DNA of 60,000 nt from Symsagittifera roscoffensis (GCF_963678635.1 NC_087064.1:82269847-82329846), one strand, 5' to 3'; positions 10,530-23,479 are shown, numbered from the stretch's first letter. The notes: generated by a model not told the origin, from the sequence alone. Program-made: numbers and translations.

Positions 10530-13500
10530 TACTTGTTTTTGGTTGGCTGACATCAAACAGTAAGTTAAACATGCTAGCTAACATCAAACAAGCTAGCTAA
10601 AGTAATTGGTTCATTCTAATTAATTTAGTTTGCACTAGCTCTTAGAATTCAATATTTTTTGTTATATTTTACGCTGAAGAGCACTCATTATATAAATTGT
10701 ATGAGTAGTTTTTTTTGTTTCGACTTTCGTAACGAAAATAACGGAATATTTGTGTTCGGGCTGGGTTTTTTTACCTAAATTTCGACTTTTTAAGTAGCTG
10801 TTTTTGGCGGGACTTTTTTCATTTCAATACTTTTTATATCAAAATGTAAAGATTGCCATTTGGCCAATTTGGTACAATTAACGAGCGATATATTTCGCGC
10901 TATTAACGCGTAAGCAGAGACTTAATCCGTCTTAGAAACCTTTTCAATTATGGTTGAAGTAAGCTTATTTGCCAAAGATCGTTTTTTACTAGGAGGTAAT
11001 TCTATCACTTTGTACTTTATATGTCGTGTGGGGATTGATTTTCGCAAAAATCTTAATTTTAGAAAAAAAAACATTTTATTTTTTAACATTTAATTTTTCA
11101 TTTTATTTTTTTTTACATTTAAGTTTTTATGTTATAACTGCACCATAGACCTTAAAGGCAGTCAAAATTTTAAAGGCTTCGTCCTGATACGAGCAGTCTT
11201 GTTTTGTTTTCACCTTTTTTTTAAAAACTTTTTTGAAAGTCAATTTTGCTCTAAAAGTTTTTATTTTTCTTTGCAAGTTTGATTAAAAAAAACGTTCAAA
11301 GTTTTTTTCTATTTTTTCATAAGGCAACAAGTTCTCTTGTAAAGAAGAATCCAAATAAGATTTTTAATCTTTTAAAAACTAAAAACTTAATACTCAGTTT
11401 ATTGAAAAGCATTCAAGTCTTTGTTTTCTACTTCATAAAAATTTCGATCAATTATGCAAAATAGAATAGAAAAAACAAAAAAAAACATGTCACTAAACTT
11501 TTTGTTTTAAAAATTATTTACTGTCTCGAATGGGCAAAACAGTCAAATTATTTATTGATATATGCAGTTTTAGTTGTCTGCCGTTGCAAATTTAATTGAA
11601 TATTTTAAGTCTCAATGTGTTTTTTGAATATTGAGCACAAGTAGTCCAATCTGATTGGTTGATTACAATTTTCCATGCATCTTAAGATTTGACTTAGTTG
11701 AAGGTTATAAAATTTGATAAAAATGTCATATGTACACTAGACAATGTTTGCCTCACATCACGTAGTATGTCAGTTTAATGAAAAGAATAGTAACTGAGTT
11801 ATTATTTGAAGAAAATTTTCTTTCTTACTCTAAAAACAGTAGTTTCACACATTACACAAAAAGTTTTATTTATCAGTATCTTCACTTTGGTTCATTTAAT
11901 ATTTTAGAATAAACAACAGCAAAAAAAACCAAATCAATCAGTAAATTACATAGAACAGTTACTCAACAATAAATGTAATCAAGTCAAATGTTGTAATCAA
12001 GTCAATTACGCATACAAGTCAATAAAATTGATGATAAATCTACCTAAACGGCAATTGATACAAAATGCAATATATTTTTTTATCGGAGGACCTGTGTTCT
12101 ACAGTAGCTACGGCAATAGTAGCGGATAGTTTTTTTCCGATCTCTATTATTTCAATTTCTTGCTAAAACAATGTGTTATAAGCCAATGAAAGGCAACGCT
12201 TTATTTTCTTTTGTTTAAACAACGGAAAAATTTTTTCAATTTGTAGTTTTTTTTTTGAATTGAACTAATTTTTTGCACGAATTGTTTTTTTTATTAGCAG
12301 ATTTTTCAGTTGGTATCCACGTTGTGCAACAATTTAGACATTATGTCGTAGCTATGAAGAATTTTTTGATGTTATTGCATTGACTTGAAGGCTTTCAAGC
12401 AAGCAAAGAAGGATTTGGAGAGCTAATCATTTTTGCACCTAAGTTCAATTTCACTTTTGAAAATCTTTTTAATTAGTAGATAGTTAATAAAAGCAAATCA
12501 AATAATTTCAGCCGCATACTTCAATTCGATGTTCAATGAAAAACCCCGGTAAAAGACCTCTCTTGGAGAGCTGGAATTTGTGTTTAAAGCTGTAAATTTG
12601 ATAGCTACATTTCTATCTGATTTGGAGAATAGAGCAAAGCGATATAGGTTTTTATTGTAGAAAAAATTTGCAAACAAATAAATCTGCTTTAACCTCAAAC
12701 GTTATTGCTCAACTGCTATTGCAGACAATGCACGTAATTTTTTCCCGTTAGTAGCAAAATCGCATATTAGAAAATCGGCAGCTATTTTTATCTTTTATTT
12801 AAGTTGGCGGTTCACGCTCAATTGTGGTTTCTGGCCGTTTCAATTTAAAATAATTATTTTAATTTCAAAGACATTTGCCAAAATGAAGCCATTAGTTTCT
12901 TCCATAACAAAAAGACAAATGTTGCAAATACACGAATTACTTTTTGTTTCAATTATGAAAATTCAATTTCAGAATTCATAGCTGCAAAACCAAAATTACT
13001 TGTTGACTCTGTTTTTTGTGATTGGGATAGTTTTATGAAGAAAAACTTTTTTCTTGGGCTTAATACGATTTGCAAAGTTAATTTCTGAATGTAGATTTAA
13101 AGGAAATTTCTCGCTTCTTGAAAGTTCAAAGCATCAATTTTAGGTGTCTCGAGTTCAAAGAGTCGAATAAAAAGTCGACTGTGTGCTGTCGAATAAAATG
13201 ATCAATTATTCATAATTTTGGGATAACGATGTGAACTAAAGACTTCGGCGCTGACTTGATTCTTTTTATCGCTCAACCGTGATTTTTCGTGGCTTGAATT
13301 GTAATTTCTACTTCAGCTGATTTCAAAATTATTTGTCATAAAACCTTATTTACTCCGTTTTGTCTGATTGGATTTGATTTTGACATATTTTTATTGAATT
13401 CATCTGAAATGCTATCAAACTCATCTGAAATGCTATCAAACAAAAATTATAGCCCAGACAGTCCAAAAAAACTCAATGCACGCAAGTAAACAGAAAAAAA

Positions 13501-13559
13501 ACTGACTGTTTTTTTTTGAAAAAATCTAAACTTTTGAATTCCTAAAAAATTAGATAGTC
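10530..13559. other. AT-rich intergenic DNA, no gene seen
   Basis: Long A/T runs and short frames only. Nothing coding-like was found on either strand, and no clear repeat edges apart from simple sequence. The 11279-11464 and 12498-12698 frames are low-complexity. Confidence 0.5.
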
Positions 13560-13930
13560 TCAAATTCTTTGAATTTCTAGAAAACAGTTTATGATTGACA
13601 CTTTTTTATTAACTTTACCCAATTTGAGAAAACTAGATCACAGGTAAACTTTTTATTTCGCTGTGAAAACTGATGATTAAATTCAATTTTCGTAATTGGA
13701 ATTCGATCACGCTTTTGGCGATCTTTACACTTTTGCTATCCGATAGTGGAGTTTGCCTTCCTTCCAACGAAGGAAATGAATTGAACTTTTAAAAAGTCAA
13801 AAGTCAATCCGCAAAAAAGTCAACTTGAGCCTGAATAAATTTTAACTTTTCCTGAAAAAAAAATAACTAAAAAAGACCTATATACGAGTCTGAAATACGT
13901 TCGACTCTTAAAAAATCGAGTTCCAGATTT
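13560..13930 (+). repeat. Dispersed repeat R1, copy downstream of LYAR
   Basis: This copy has, in order, a segment near CAATTTGAGAAAACTAGATC, a TTATTTCGCTG segment, TTGCTATCCGATAGTGGAGT, GAGCCTGAATAAATTTTAAC, and GAGTCTGAAATACGTTCGAC. The same blocks recur in the same order at about 40200-40510 and 43560-43900, inside IARS2 introns. No coding potential is seen. Confidence 0.75.
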
Positions 13931-13976
13931 TAGAACTTCCAGTTTTTAGTCAAAAAGATGAAGCCTTTGGTTCAAT

Positions 13977-13982
13977 TTTATT
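13977..13982 (-). promoter_or_regulatory. Putative polyadenylation signal AATAAA for LYAR
   Basis: AATAAA on the minus strand lies about 170 bases past the LYAR stop codon. It fits in position and sequence; no transcript end can be seen from DNA alone. Confidence 0.45.
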
Positions 13983-14151
13983 GAAACAACGAACAATTTT
14001 ATATAACATAATATAACAGAACGTAATCACATCAATGCATCGAACTGTAATTAAGTTCTGGAAAACAACAACTAGCCCAATATCATCTCAACTATCGTAT
14101 GGTTTCTTCAGTTTCATAGTTCCATAATTTAAACTGTCAGCGTCCTCAGTT

Positions 14152-17100
14152 TTATTTGATAAAAGTGACCTTGTCTTTTAAAATCTTTACTTTCGGGTAA
14201 GAGTGCAGTTTCTTGTCAAAAAGTGCCCATATCTCATTTTCATTTTTAAACTTCCCGTCACCTCCATACGTCATAAACTCTGCCAAAACTTTCTTTCGTA
14301 ATTTTTTCATCGGCAGCGATAAATCATCTTCGGCTTTGAGCGCAGTTTTGATTGCTTTATGCCAATTGAAATGCCTATCACGTTTTTCTTCCTCGTCGTT
14401 GTCTTCATCTCCTTCAATATTCTCATTTTTCGGAATGCCTTTCATCAACTTCTCGTCTAATCGAATCTGAGCGAGGAAGTCTTGTTTCCCATTCATTTCA
14501 TTTTCGACCTCCTCGCCGTTCTCATTAATAACCTCGTGAACACTTTCTTTGTGCTCTCGTTGTTTCTTTTTGTTCTTCTTGTCTTTTTTAGTCGCGTCTC
14601 CGTTTAGTCCATTCAGAGCCGGCACTTCTTCTGCAACTGCACCCAGTTCCACTGATATCGACTCCTCTCTCAGCCTCTTCAACTGTTTTTTCGACATCTT
14701 TTTGCCCTAAAAAATAAAAATAAACACTACGGCCGTTTACTTCAAAAACTGAACTTGATTTTCAATGGTACAATCTTCATATGTAGAAAACAAAACTGAG
14801 AGGAGAATTCCACGAAAATGAGCCTCACATACAGACTTCAAGTAAATTTAAAATAACTTTGATATGACCTTAAATGTTACGCATCGAACTCACATCGGCA
14901 TTTTGAAGAATCGCTAACTGTTCTTTTTTCTCTTGCTTCAGTCTCTTTTTCTTCGCCTTTTCGCTCTCTACGCCGTCAAAAGTTTTTTCCCTTTTCTTTT
15001 CCATAATCTTGCCCGTCTCTTCACTCTCACTGTCTCCGCTTTCATTCCCATTTTCATCCATATTTTCGTTCACCTCATTTTCAGTGGGCGCATTTTCACC
15101 ACTTTTTGAATCGCTTTCGGTTTGTACCTTTGAGTCTTTTGTTTCTGTTTCTAAACATTGTTCAATTCTTAAGTTGGAGTCAAATAGCTGTTCCATAAAA
15201 AACAGTTGTTTCCAGCACTAAACAGCCAGCTTAAGCTACCAACAGCATTAAAACTAGGATGATCGTTAAAACGACTGTGCATTAACTATTTTTTTTTGAA
15301 AATATAAAGATACGTGTTTCTAGCTTGAAAACTTCACCAGGGCGACCTTATCAAAAAACTTCCACTCATAGTCAACCGCTTGTTTCTACGGTTGCATAAT
15401 TTTTACAGTTAAGCTATAATCTATGGTTAACTATAGCTATTTTCAAAATGGAGCTATTTGGATAGGAAGTCAAAAATTATTAAGGTCCAATTTGGAGCAT
15501 CAAATTAATCTACCATTTGGCGTACCAGGCTTGTCACTGGCTGGGGTCGTCTTGTCATTGATATCCAACTTGGAAGCCTTTTCAATAATCTCCCACGCTT
15601 CTCCGACCACCGTCTGGTTTCTCTCATTGAAACTGGATCGGACGAAGTTGACAAACTTCTTCTGTTTGCGGGGTAGATTGGGACACTGGACACACATCTC
15701 AAGAAGGGAGCGCACTTTGGGGTTGCCAGAGTAGCTGGCTATCACAGTGGTTACATTGGCCACCCACTGCTCCTGCTTGTTGTCCCCTGCAGATAATCAA
15801 AATTTACAACTATTTTACATTTTTTTCAATAGTGTATTTAAATTAATACGAAAAATACCCTCTGAATTGTGACCTCTAAATTTTCCCACAAGGACAAAAA
15901 CCCAATAATCTTTCTAAAATTCTTTTGCAGCCATTCTACCCAAATTTTAAGGGCGAATATGTTACGTTGGCAGCAATAACAAGCACGAAGTTCGAATTTG
16001 GGTGAAGGCGGTTATAAGCTAAAATTTGAATAAGGACCAAAAAAGGCCCTGGAGAGCTGCAATGCTTTACCTTTGTTAACATCATCATTATTTTTTGCGA
16101 GTTGCATAATCGTTCAAGTAATCATATTTTCCCATTTGATTCAGCTCGTTTTATACCCACAGCAAATTCTGTTCTCGACTGAGTAGTACCTTTGTAGTCA
16201 GTGGGTGTGCCCTGGTATTTCTCCTGCTCAGATATGCACTTATTGTGCTGTACGTAATCATCGCCCCAGAAGTCCTTGCCACAGTCCATGCACGAGACAG
16301 TCTCGCAGTTGCGACACTTGAACCTAAACAATTAATTAGTCAATCGATCATACCAGTTAGAGTTTAACAAATTAATTATTTGACAACCCAGCATATTAGA
16401 GCTTATTGTCGAAGCATTTTCGAATACCAATTGCTGAGATTAGCGATAAAAACTTCGATTCCCAAGAAGGTGCTAAGAGAACTTTCGAGAAATAATTTTA
16501 CTGGAATAACTTACAAATTTTTTCCGACCACTGAAAGTGTAGACGAACTTGGTCTTCGGGTGTGTTTTAGTTTTTTAAAAGTTCTTGATTCGAACGGCAA
16601 GCATTTTCTCGATGTCGCAAAAATTATCGGTTTAAAATTACCGGTAATTAGTTTTTAGTCTAATTTGGAGCAAATAAAGTGAGCAAAAAGTCTTATAATA
16701 CGAGGATAAGCTTTTAGTTAAGCGGTGAAAACATTAATTTTTATTCCATAAAAAAATAGTTCTCAAGTTTCTTTTAGCATCTTGGAATTGGAAGTTTTTT
16801 ATCGTTAACGTTTTATTGTTTATTTTAAGTTAACTTTTCATTCTTTTTCTATTCACAGTTCAAAAAAGACTATTTTGGCGCATTCCTAATTTACTATTAC
16901 TATCGAATATACCCAAGACTAGGCTTTCGCTCAGATCATAACACGGACAAAAAACGACACAACTTGAAAAAAACGGGTTCTTTTGTTTTTATTTTTAAAA
17001 AATGTTTGCGGTCGGAATTTTGTGTGCTACTTGCAATTCAATCAGCTATCCTTCTTTTGATTACACTTGTGATAAGCAAGGCTATTGCAAACGAGTACTA

Positions 17101-18931
17101 GACTTTTTTCTGTAAATAATTTTGTTCACAGGACTCATCTCCTGGATTCCTTCGCCTCTTTGTCCTCGTACCAAATTCTACCCCTCTCGGTTGCAAATAG
17201 AAAGCATGGATTGAGTTTGATAATTTCAAATATCCTTCCTTTTCGAAACTTGCGTTATATATTGGTTGTAATTTTTCCAACTCGATTTAATTTAAAATTT
17301 TTTTGTTGTTTTTCCCTTTTTTCGGCGGATTATGTTTCGGCCTAACTTTTATCGCCTTTGTGGCCTCATATTGGTTAGTTCGTGTTTTTAATAGTTTCAA
17401 TACGTTTTGAATTTTTTTTTCAACTTGAAGGAAATATGCTCAGAATTCGGCTTTGTTACTGCTTGTTAAGTTTTCTTCTGATGCTACTTTCACATTTTTT
17501 TTGTCTGGGCATGTATTTTTCAAATATATCTACATAAAATTTGATAGATCTGTTTGCATGTATAATTAGAGATATTCGTTATTTTAATTTTTTGGCTGAT
17601 GGTTTTTTGGCATAATTGTTATTGATTAAGCTCTCGGTTTAGTTTTCGAAATGTGTATACCGCGTTGTCTTTAGTAGGAAATATGGCACTCGTGGATACT
17701 TTATGGGCACTATATGGTTTTTTATCAATTTTTTTTTGACGAAACAATTCGTTTGAATTTCAGCTTTTTGGCTGCCGGCTTTAATAACGTCCGTTTATTT
17801 ATTAAATATCTTGTTTCCTACAATTTTCCGATATTATTTATGAAATCGACAAGGCCCTGGCGCCAAATTTTTGAATGCGCAAACTCATCGCCAATGGGTA
17901 CTTTTTTCTTGATCATTTGTTTGAATGTTACACAGTTTGAAGTCATTTGGATAGTTGATGAGTGTCGTGCTGTTTTAACCCTGTATTTGTTGTAGCTCAA
18001 GTGGTGCTTGCTCAGATTCACCTCTGTGTTATAAACTTGGAGTTACCAAGAATTTTTCTTTGTAACTTTTAAAAAAACCAATGAAAAAATGGCTCCACAA
18101 CTGCTAACACTTATCAAATCATTGTGACAACAAAATTCTTCAGGCCACTCGATGAAGTTACAACTTCTCGAAATGAAACAAGGATTGCCAGTTGCTGTGC
18201 AAGTAGAACAGAAAGCTCCGACAACAAATTTTTTATTTCTTCAAAATGCGCCGTTTTATGTTCATGGTGGGATGAGTGGATCAAAATGAAAGCCTAAAAC
18301 GTCGGCGTCAAAAGTAATTTAGGTATATTTGATAACAAACTTCCCCATAAAATGGGAAAAAAATGAAAATGAACGAAGTTTTTCAAAATTTATAACCAAG
18401 AAGGTGCAAAAAGAGTTTTCAGAAACAAACTTTACTGGAGTGAAACTAAGCTTTCACGGATTAACTTGATTTATAAGACTACTTATAAGCCTATTACAGT
18501 CTCTCGAAATTAGACTGAAAGTCAAAAACTTTTCTCGACTGCATAAAACTGAAGGGCTTCAATTTGATATATGACTCGACCCATTCCGATGATTATTTAT
18601 GGCAACTGAATTCGCGTGGAAAACAAGAAATACTTCAATATAACCGCAGACCAAGTTTCTCCCAATTTTAAATGGTCGAAACAATAAATTGATTTTTCCA
18701 TAGCGGCGCATCATTTTTCACCCCTGATTCATGAACACAGAACTCAACTTCACTGCTTTAAGTAACAATTCACTCTCCGGTAATATATTCAGATTGCTTA
18801 GCAAATTCTTTTTCCCCAGCTGCCCCCCCCCCCTAAACTAAACGAAACCTTATGAGAGCTCACCTGTAATGCTCCTCCACTTTGTTCTTTTTCAGGCTCT
18901 CCCCGCACATGTTGCACACAAACATCACCAT
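14152..18931 (-). CDS. LYAR: LYAR-like nucleolar zinc-finger protein, five exons
   Basis: Exons on the minus strand: 18864-18931, 16190-16323, 15526-15786, about 14894-15150, 14152-14706, all bounded by GT and AG, giving about 424 residues (human LYAR is 379). Phases join cleanly. Residues 1-54 hold the LYAR-type zinc fingers: C6, C9, H21, C26 and C29, C34, C37, H49, C52, with CGKDFWGDDY between them. The middle is acidic and Lys-rich; the end carries the conserved FNWHKAIKTALK and KKLRKKVLAEF segments and finishes KILKDKVTFIK. LYAR proteins act in the nucleolus in rDNA transcription and pre-rRNA processing. Exon 4's start is uncertain: two acceptors six bases apart (exon from 15150 or 15144) both keep frame, and the open frame extends upstream to 15216. 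Introns measure about 2,540, 403, 375 and 187 bp. Confidence 0.93.
16324..18863 (-). other. LYAR intron 1, repeat-bearing
   Basis: A 2.5-kb intron with donor GTGAGC and acceptor TTTAG. It holds R2 repeat pieces at about 17010-17051 (reverse) and 18181-18224 (forward), and two related AAGGTGC...TTTACTGGA segments near 16467 and 18402. The plus-strand frames inside it (16380-16658, 17085-17345, 17714-17995) show no recognisable protein. A run of 13 C lies near 18822-18834. Confidence 0.7.
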
Positions 18932-21123
18932 TGTTACGTAACAAAAACACAATCAAATAGTCTATAGACTACTGCAAATGCAGAAGACAGAGGTGGAAGC
19001 AAGGTTATGTAATCGAGATATCGATGGAAAATTCCCACGGAAAACACAGGCTAAGATTAAGCTAAGACGCGATGAGGTCTAACAGTCCCAATGGCACAAA
19101 CAGAACAGTCAAATTAAAAGGCTCAAAATAATTAAAAGGCAGAATTATTCAGTCAGTTCAAACGCAACTTTGAACTGAACAAAGCAATGAAAAGGTTAAA
19201 GAATAAAATTGCCGCAAAAATATAATCCAGGAAAAATAAATTGACAGTTTTTATTATTAACTCTTTCGAAGTAAGAAATCCTCAGAAGATAAAACTGACA
19301 GATTTCGAAATGGCCTCGGAATTCCAAATAGATTTTAGAATTCTTTCTGTTTTGTGATGTTTCCAGGGTCAAAATATCAGGTAACAAAATTGAAAGTTAT
19401 CAACAAAGACTATCTGAAACAAAACAAAGAGATGCATTATAATGCATTCAATCTATGGTAAGAATTTGACAACGAGTCCCATGTCAATACTTATTGGAAA
19501 CTCGCAAATTTTTGATTCGCATTTGAATTTAATATATGTACAAAAGCAATGGTATTTCACTTTTATAGCACTGATTCAATAATGCCTAAGAAGCCGTAAA
19601 TCACCTTGAAACCATATTGGTACGAAGGAACTCCGTTAACTTATTCATACAAGTAAAATTTAATACAAAACCATACATGTAATTCAGTAAGAAATAATTT
19701 AAAGCCAACGACTATCGACTAATGTGATCACTCCACTTCTAATTTTAAAAAGTGACAAATGCACACCCTTGGCTGAATAAAAAGAAGGAAAAAGTGTTTT
19801 TGGATGAAACTGTCGCCTTCATCTAATCAAAAATTGCGCCTGCATCATTCGGGCAGAGACATTTGTCCCATAATGCGAGCTAAAAATGACTCAACGTAGT
19901 GTTCAGGTGGTCCAGCAACCAGAAGAGATTCACATGCAAATTGTTCCAACGTACTGTAATTTACAGCAAAATATTATTCTACAGAAATTGCCAGTGTTAA
20001 AAAGACATGTTTTTTTTTCATTGTGCATTTAGAAAATTGTGCAATTTTTGCAGATGCAGAAAATTAAAGCAAACTAGAAACTAGAACTCGCCCTGTCAGT
20101 ATAAATGCGGTTCATAATAGATCAAACAGTAAAGCAGAATAAATAGCTGCTAGCTAACTCTTTACTTCATATACTACCATAACTATGTACCATCAATTTG
20201 GAATATAGCGGTATAACTGAAATGGTATGGTATAAGCAAGGTACCATTTCTGCACAAAATGTGGTTAGAATTGAATTGTGCAAGCTGCACACGGTAAGAC
20301 ACGAGACTGAAGGCGTGAGATTTCGTCCAATTGGAATTCAAAAATAAGGAGTTCAAAACAAGCATGTGATATTGCAGCATGATATGAGATCTGCCAATGG
20401 TATAGTTGATTTTTAACTCAACTGCAGAGTTTTTACCAGCATAGTAGCATATGCCGGTCTAATAAGTCTTTTCAGCTATCGTCACAAGACTAAAAAAAAT
20501 CATGTGACGAAAAATATAGTGAGAACTAAAAACAACTTGGTTATAAGCTCAAGTGAATCCTGAACAACTTCGGTCGATATTACGCATGGTGTATCGGGAA
20601 AAACCGTCGAATTACAGAGAACACGGAGAAAAAGTATTTTCAGCTGCTACACACCGTCTGACTTGCACTCAGTCAATTACCGGCCGGATAAGTTCCTGCT
20701 ACCTCTTGTTCAAATTAGAAACTTAGTCTCATCCCCATTTCCAAGTCTGAAGAGATCTTTAGGGTAACTGGCCTGCAACCTCTATATTGAGGGTGTACTG
20801 TCTTCATCCTGTAGTTTTATTGATCTGCAGGAAGGTTTAAAAATTTTCTTAGGGGCCGGTAAGATAGTTTGATTCCTTAAAAGCAACAATCTCTATTGAT
20901 GTTAATTATAAAACTTGAATGAAAAAGCAGAAAAAGAGTTTCATTATTTTTTTGGAAAAAATCCGGGGTAAACAAAATCCGTTTGAATCTACGGTTAGGC
21001 AAATAGTTTCTGGATGAAAGATATCAAGCGAGAAACTTCCATTTTACGACGGGAAATAAACAGACAACTACAAAACCTTGTCAAACAAATACCAAGCTCA
21101 ACTCAGCAAAATGAAATAGCTGC
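18932..21123. other. Upstream of LYAR, no gene seen
   Basis: This is the likely promoter side of LYAR. No TATA box at a convincing distance from the start codon was found; a TAGTCTATAGACTA palindrome lies at 18958-18971. The rest is AT-rich with only short frames. From about 20560 to 20880 the composition is less AT-rich, but no protein is recognisable. Confidence 0.4.
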
Positions 21124-21357
21124 TATTCACTTGCTTTCGACCTGTACTGACATAAGGACAAGTTTGAGTTATATAAAGTCTTTGGTTCCGTCTGCCGACT
21201 TGCTGCATTTAACCTTGTGATTGCTATATTGTGTGGCGCAGTTTATTTAGTATTTTGAACGATACAGTTGCTTTTGAATTGAAACATATTCAACCTCGTG
21301 TCTTCACACCTCAGCCAGCTAAAGAAAAGTGGGGAGGGGGGAAGAACACCTACATCA
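21124..21357 (+). repeat. 5' LTR (3' portion)
   Basis: It matches 21987-22207 apart from an internal extra ~40 bases (about 21311-21348) that resemble the GTGGGG-rich start of the internal region. It has a TATATAAAG box and ends in CA next to the TGG of the primer-binding site. Confidence 0.7.
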
Positions 21358-22019
21358 TGGCGCAGCCAGCTGAAAGAAAAGTGGGGTGGGGAAGAAAAGT
21401 GGGGTGGGGGATAATATCATTTTGGGACGCTCGCACGCCGGAGCTACCCACATATTGGGAAGAATGGATAACAAATTTCAACTGGGGAATGACTGCTAAG
21501 TATGATATTGACCCATATGATTTTTATTTCGATCCTACCTTGGACGAAACGGCGATAGCATCGTTACCTAGGGACGTGAACGGAAGAATCACATGGAGTC
21601 GGAGAAAAGCTGAAATCTAATTTGTACCTCTGCATCGGGGACGAAGCGCAGAGAATCTTCAAGGCTCGTAAGCCGAAGGTTAGCATTAAAACCGAGAGAT
21701 ATCTTCGAGTTCTGGAAAAATGCAGCAGATTTTCAAGCGAGACCGTAACATCGCGCATGAGCGAGGATTGTTTTACGGAAGGAAGCAAAAAGATAACGAA
21801 GCAATCGAGAAGTTTCACGCAGAACTGAGTTCTTTGGACGGGAGATGCGATTTCGCTAACGCTGCTGAAAATATTAGAGATATTTTCATCATGAACAGGC
21901 GAGAATCCGATGGTCCACGAGAACTGTCACGATCTAAAAAGCCGCCAGAAGAAGTTCATCGGATCGGATCGCGTTATCCTACGAAACTATTCACTTGCTT
22001 TCGACCTGTACTGACATAA
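21357..22019 (+). pseudogene. Ty3/Gypsy-type Gag, frameshifted
   Basis: An ATG at 21357 overlaps the primer-binding site. The frame reads to a TAA at 21618-21620; the homology continues in another frame over 21622-21722 (YLCIGDEAQRIF), then returns to the first frame to 22019 (IAHERGLFYGRKQ, AIEKFHAELSSLDGRCDF). The order (a Trp-containing start, a GDEAQRIF-type loop, then RxxFYxRKQ and FHAELxxLxxxCDF) matches the Retrotrans_gag domain of Gypsy elements. Two frameshifts and an early stop show that it is dead. No nucleocapsid, protease or polymerase follows before the right LTR. The product would have formed the particle shell. Confidence 0.7.
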
Positions 22020-22207
22020 GGACAAGTTTGAGTTTATATAAAGTCTTTGGTTCCGTCTGCGGACCTGTTGCATTTGACCTTGCTGCGTGATTGCTATATT
22101 GTCTGGCGCACACTGAAACAAAAGAGTGCATTTTATTTAGTATTTTTAAGGATACAGTTGCCTTTGAATTGAAACATATTTAACCTCGTGTCTTCACACC
22201 TACATCA
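21987..22207 (+). repeat. 3' LTR
   Basis: It matches the left repeat from CTATTCACTTGC to ACCTACATCA, with TATATAAAG at 22035. It contains about 20 extra bases near 22110-22125 relative to the left copy. Confidence 0.7.
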
Positions 22208-22567
22208 GTACATCAAACTGGGTACTGCCTGGATCTCGATGCTAAGAAAGTGGATAAAAGCATAACCCTTGTATTCACAGGAACTAGCCTGCAAACCAAC
22301 CAGTCACCGCGCAGAGCAGGCTGTCGCAGAGGTAAATTTTTGATAAAGTTTTGCTTCAAACTGCCATCATACCACCTGAGGTCATCAAAGAAACTGTTCA
22401 TATACGTAAGAAGTAAATTAGCATCGTCAGAAAAATTGGTAAAAAATCCACCATTCAACGCTTACGAACCCAGAGACAGAACCAACAAGTATATACGGAG
22501 TTGAAGCAAATTTGAGACAAGTTAGTATTCTCATTCGACCGATGGACTGAATTGGAGTTGCAGCTTA
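22208..22567. other. Spacer with one open frame, no gene recognised
   Basis: A plus-strand frame at 22250-22504 (84 codons) has a coding-like mix but no known motif. A GTAAAT that could serve as a donor follows AGAG near 22331. I cannot tell whether this is host or transposon sequence. Confidence 0.25.
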
Positions 22568-22575
22568 ACTCCTCA

Positions 22576-23232
22576 GGGTCTTATGCACTAAACGGCCCAA
22601 AATAAGTATTTCTATTTCTTGATCTTAAGTCAATATGTGGTTCAATCTGTTTGGTTCATTAGCCACTCAAATGCAAATAACATGGTTGGGCATTTCAATT
22701 AAAATTTGAAGCAGATAAAATTATTGGCCGAAATGACCAAAACGATAGAAACTTTTTCGCGTTGAAACCATTTTTCTGAACATTTTTTGTTTGGGTTTAA
22801 TTTCACAAAAAAAAACTTGAAATCAATTTTATTATTGGATCTACTTAACAATCTCCACCCCTTTCAAGAAAGGGGGAGATTCTTAAGTAGGTCAAAATGG
22901 TCGATTTATCAACCAATCAGAATGCAGCAAAATTATAATTCTCAATAGAAAGCTCAAGGCTAATTTACTGTATTTATTTATAGGGGTGGAGATTCTTAAG
23001 TAGGTACCTTAGGGGGGGGGGAGATTGTTAAGTAGATCCTTATTATTTGATTAAGATTAACATTCTCAGTAAGTTCGGCTACGATTTTTTTTCTGCTGGA
23101 ATGGTTGATTGACATGCCTGGCAATGTTGCTTGAGTTTGATTGGCTATTATCAGCCAATCAAATTCTTCTGCATTAGTTTTAGCTAAGACATGGAAAAAT
23201 TTTAATTTTGGGCCGTTTTGTGCATAAGACCC
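22576..23232. mobile_element. MITE A, 8-bp target duplication, interrupted
   Basis: The ends are inverted: GGGTCTTATGCACTAAACGG at 22576 and TTTTGTGCATAAGACCC ending at 23232. ACTCCTCA flanks both sides (22568-22575 and 23233-23240), a perfect 8-bp target duplication. An 8-bp duplication is known for hAT, P and Merlin elements. No transposase frame is present. It is homologous to MITE B but carries a 203-bp insertion. Confidence 0.9.
22837..23039. mobile_element. MITE C nested in MITE A, 8-bp target duplication
   Basis: Inverted ends GGATCTACTTAACAATCTCC at 22837 and GGAGATTGTTAAGTAGATCC ending at 23039, with TTATTATT on both sides (22829-22836 and 23040-23047). MITE B shows the uninterrupted site (near 23731). 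Inner sequence repeats GGAGATTCTTAAGTAGGT in both halves, and a run of 10 or more G lies near the right end. No coding frame. Confidence 0.9.
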
Positions 23233-23479
23233 ACTCCTCATAAGCTAAATAGCAACTTGCCTGGAAAATCCAATATCGACGAATAGATTAAAAAATAGGT
23301 AGAGAATTTCAATCATCCAATCACGAATTCAATGATGCACAGCCAACAGCAGTTGACGTGATCATTGGTGTAGCACTTTACGAAGAGTTGATGGTTGAAA
23401 AGACAAAAGAAAAACATATTCGATTCAGCGGAGATTTGCATCAGTTGCGATACAACAAAATCAGCATGGCACATTAAGC

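Larger units (their letters stand above)
21124..22207 (+). mobile_element. Short Ty3/Gypsy-type LTR element, gag only
   Basis: Two direct repeats start CTATTCACTTGCTTTCGACC at 21124 and 21987 and run through a shared TATATAAAG (21170 and 22035) to a shared end ACCTACATCA (21357 and 22207). The left copy carries about 40 extra bases near its end. Directly after the left copy, TGGCGCAGCC at 21358 fits a primer-binding site complementary to a tRNA 3' end. Between the repeats lies only a damaged gag. The true LTR start may be further left, since the right copy joins internal sequence abruptly. Confidence 0.75.

Noticed and set aside
16380-16658. A 92-codon plus-strand frame within LYAR intron 1 as a nested gene
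   Set aside because: Part of it resembles another stretch of the same intron (18402) at the DNA level, pointing to repeat sequence; no motif or splice context supports it.
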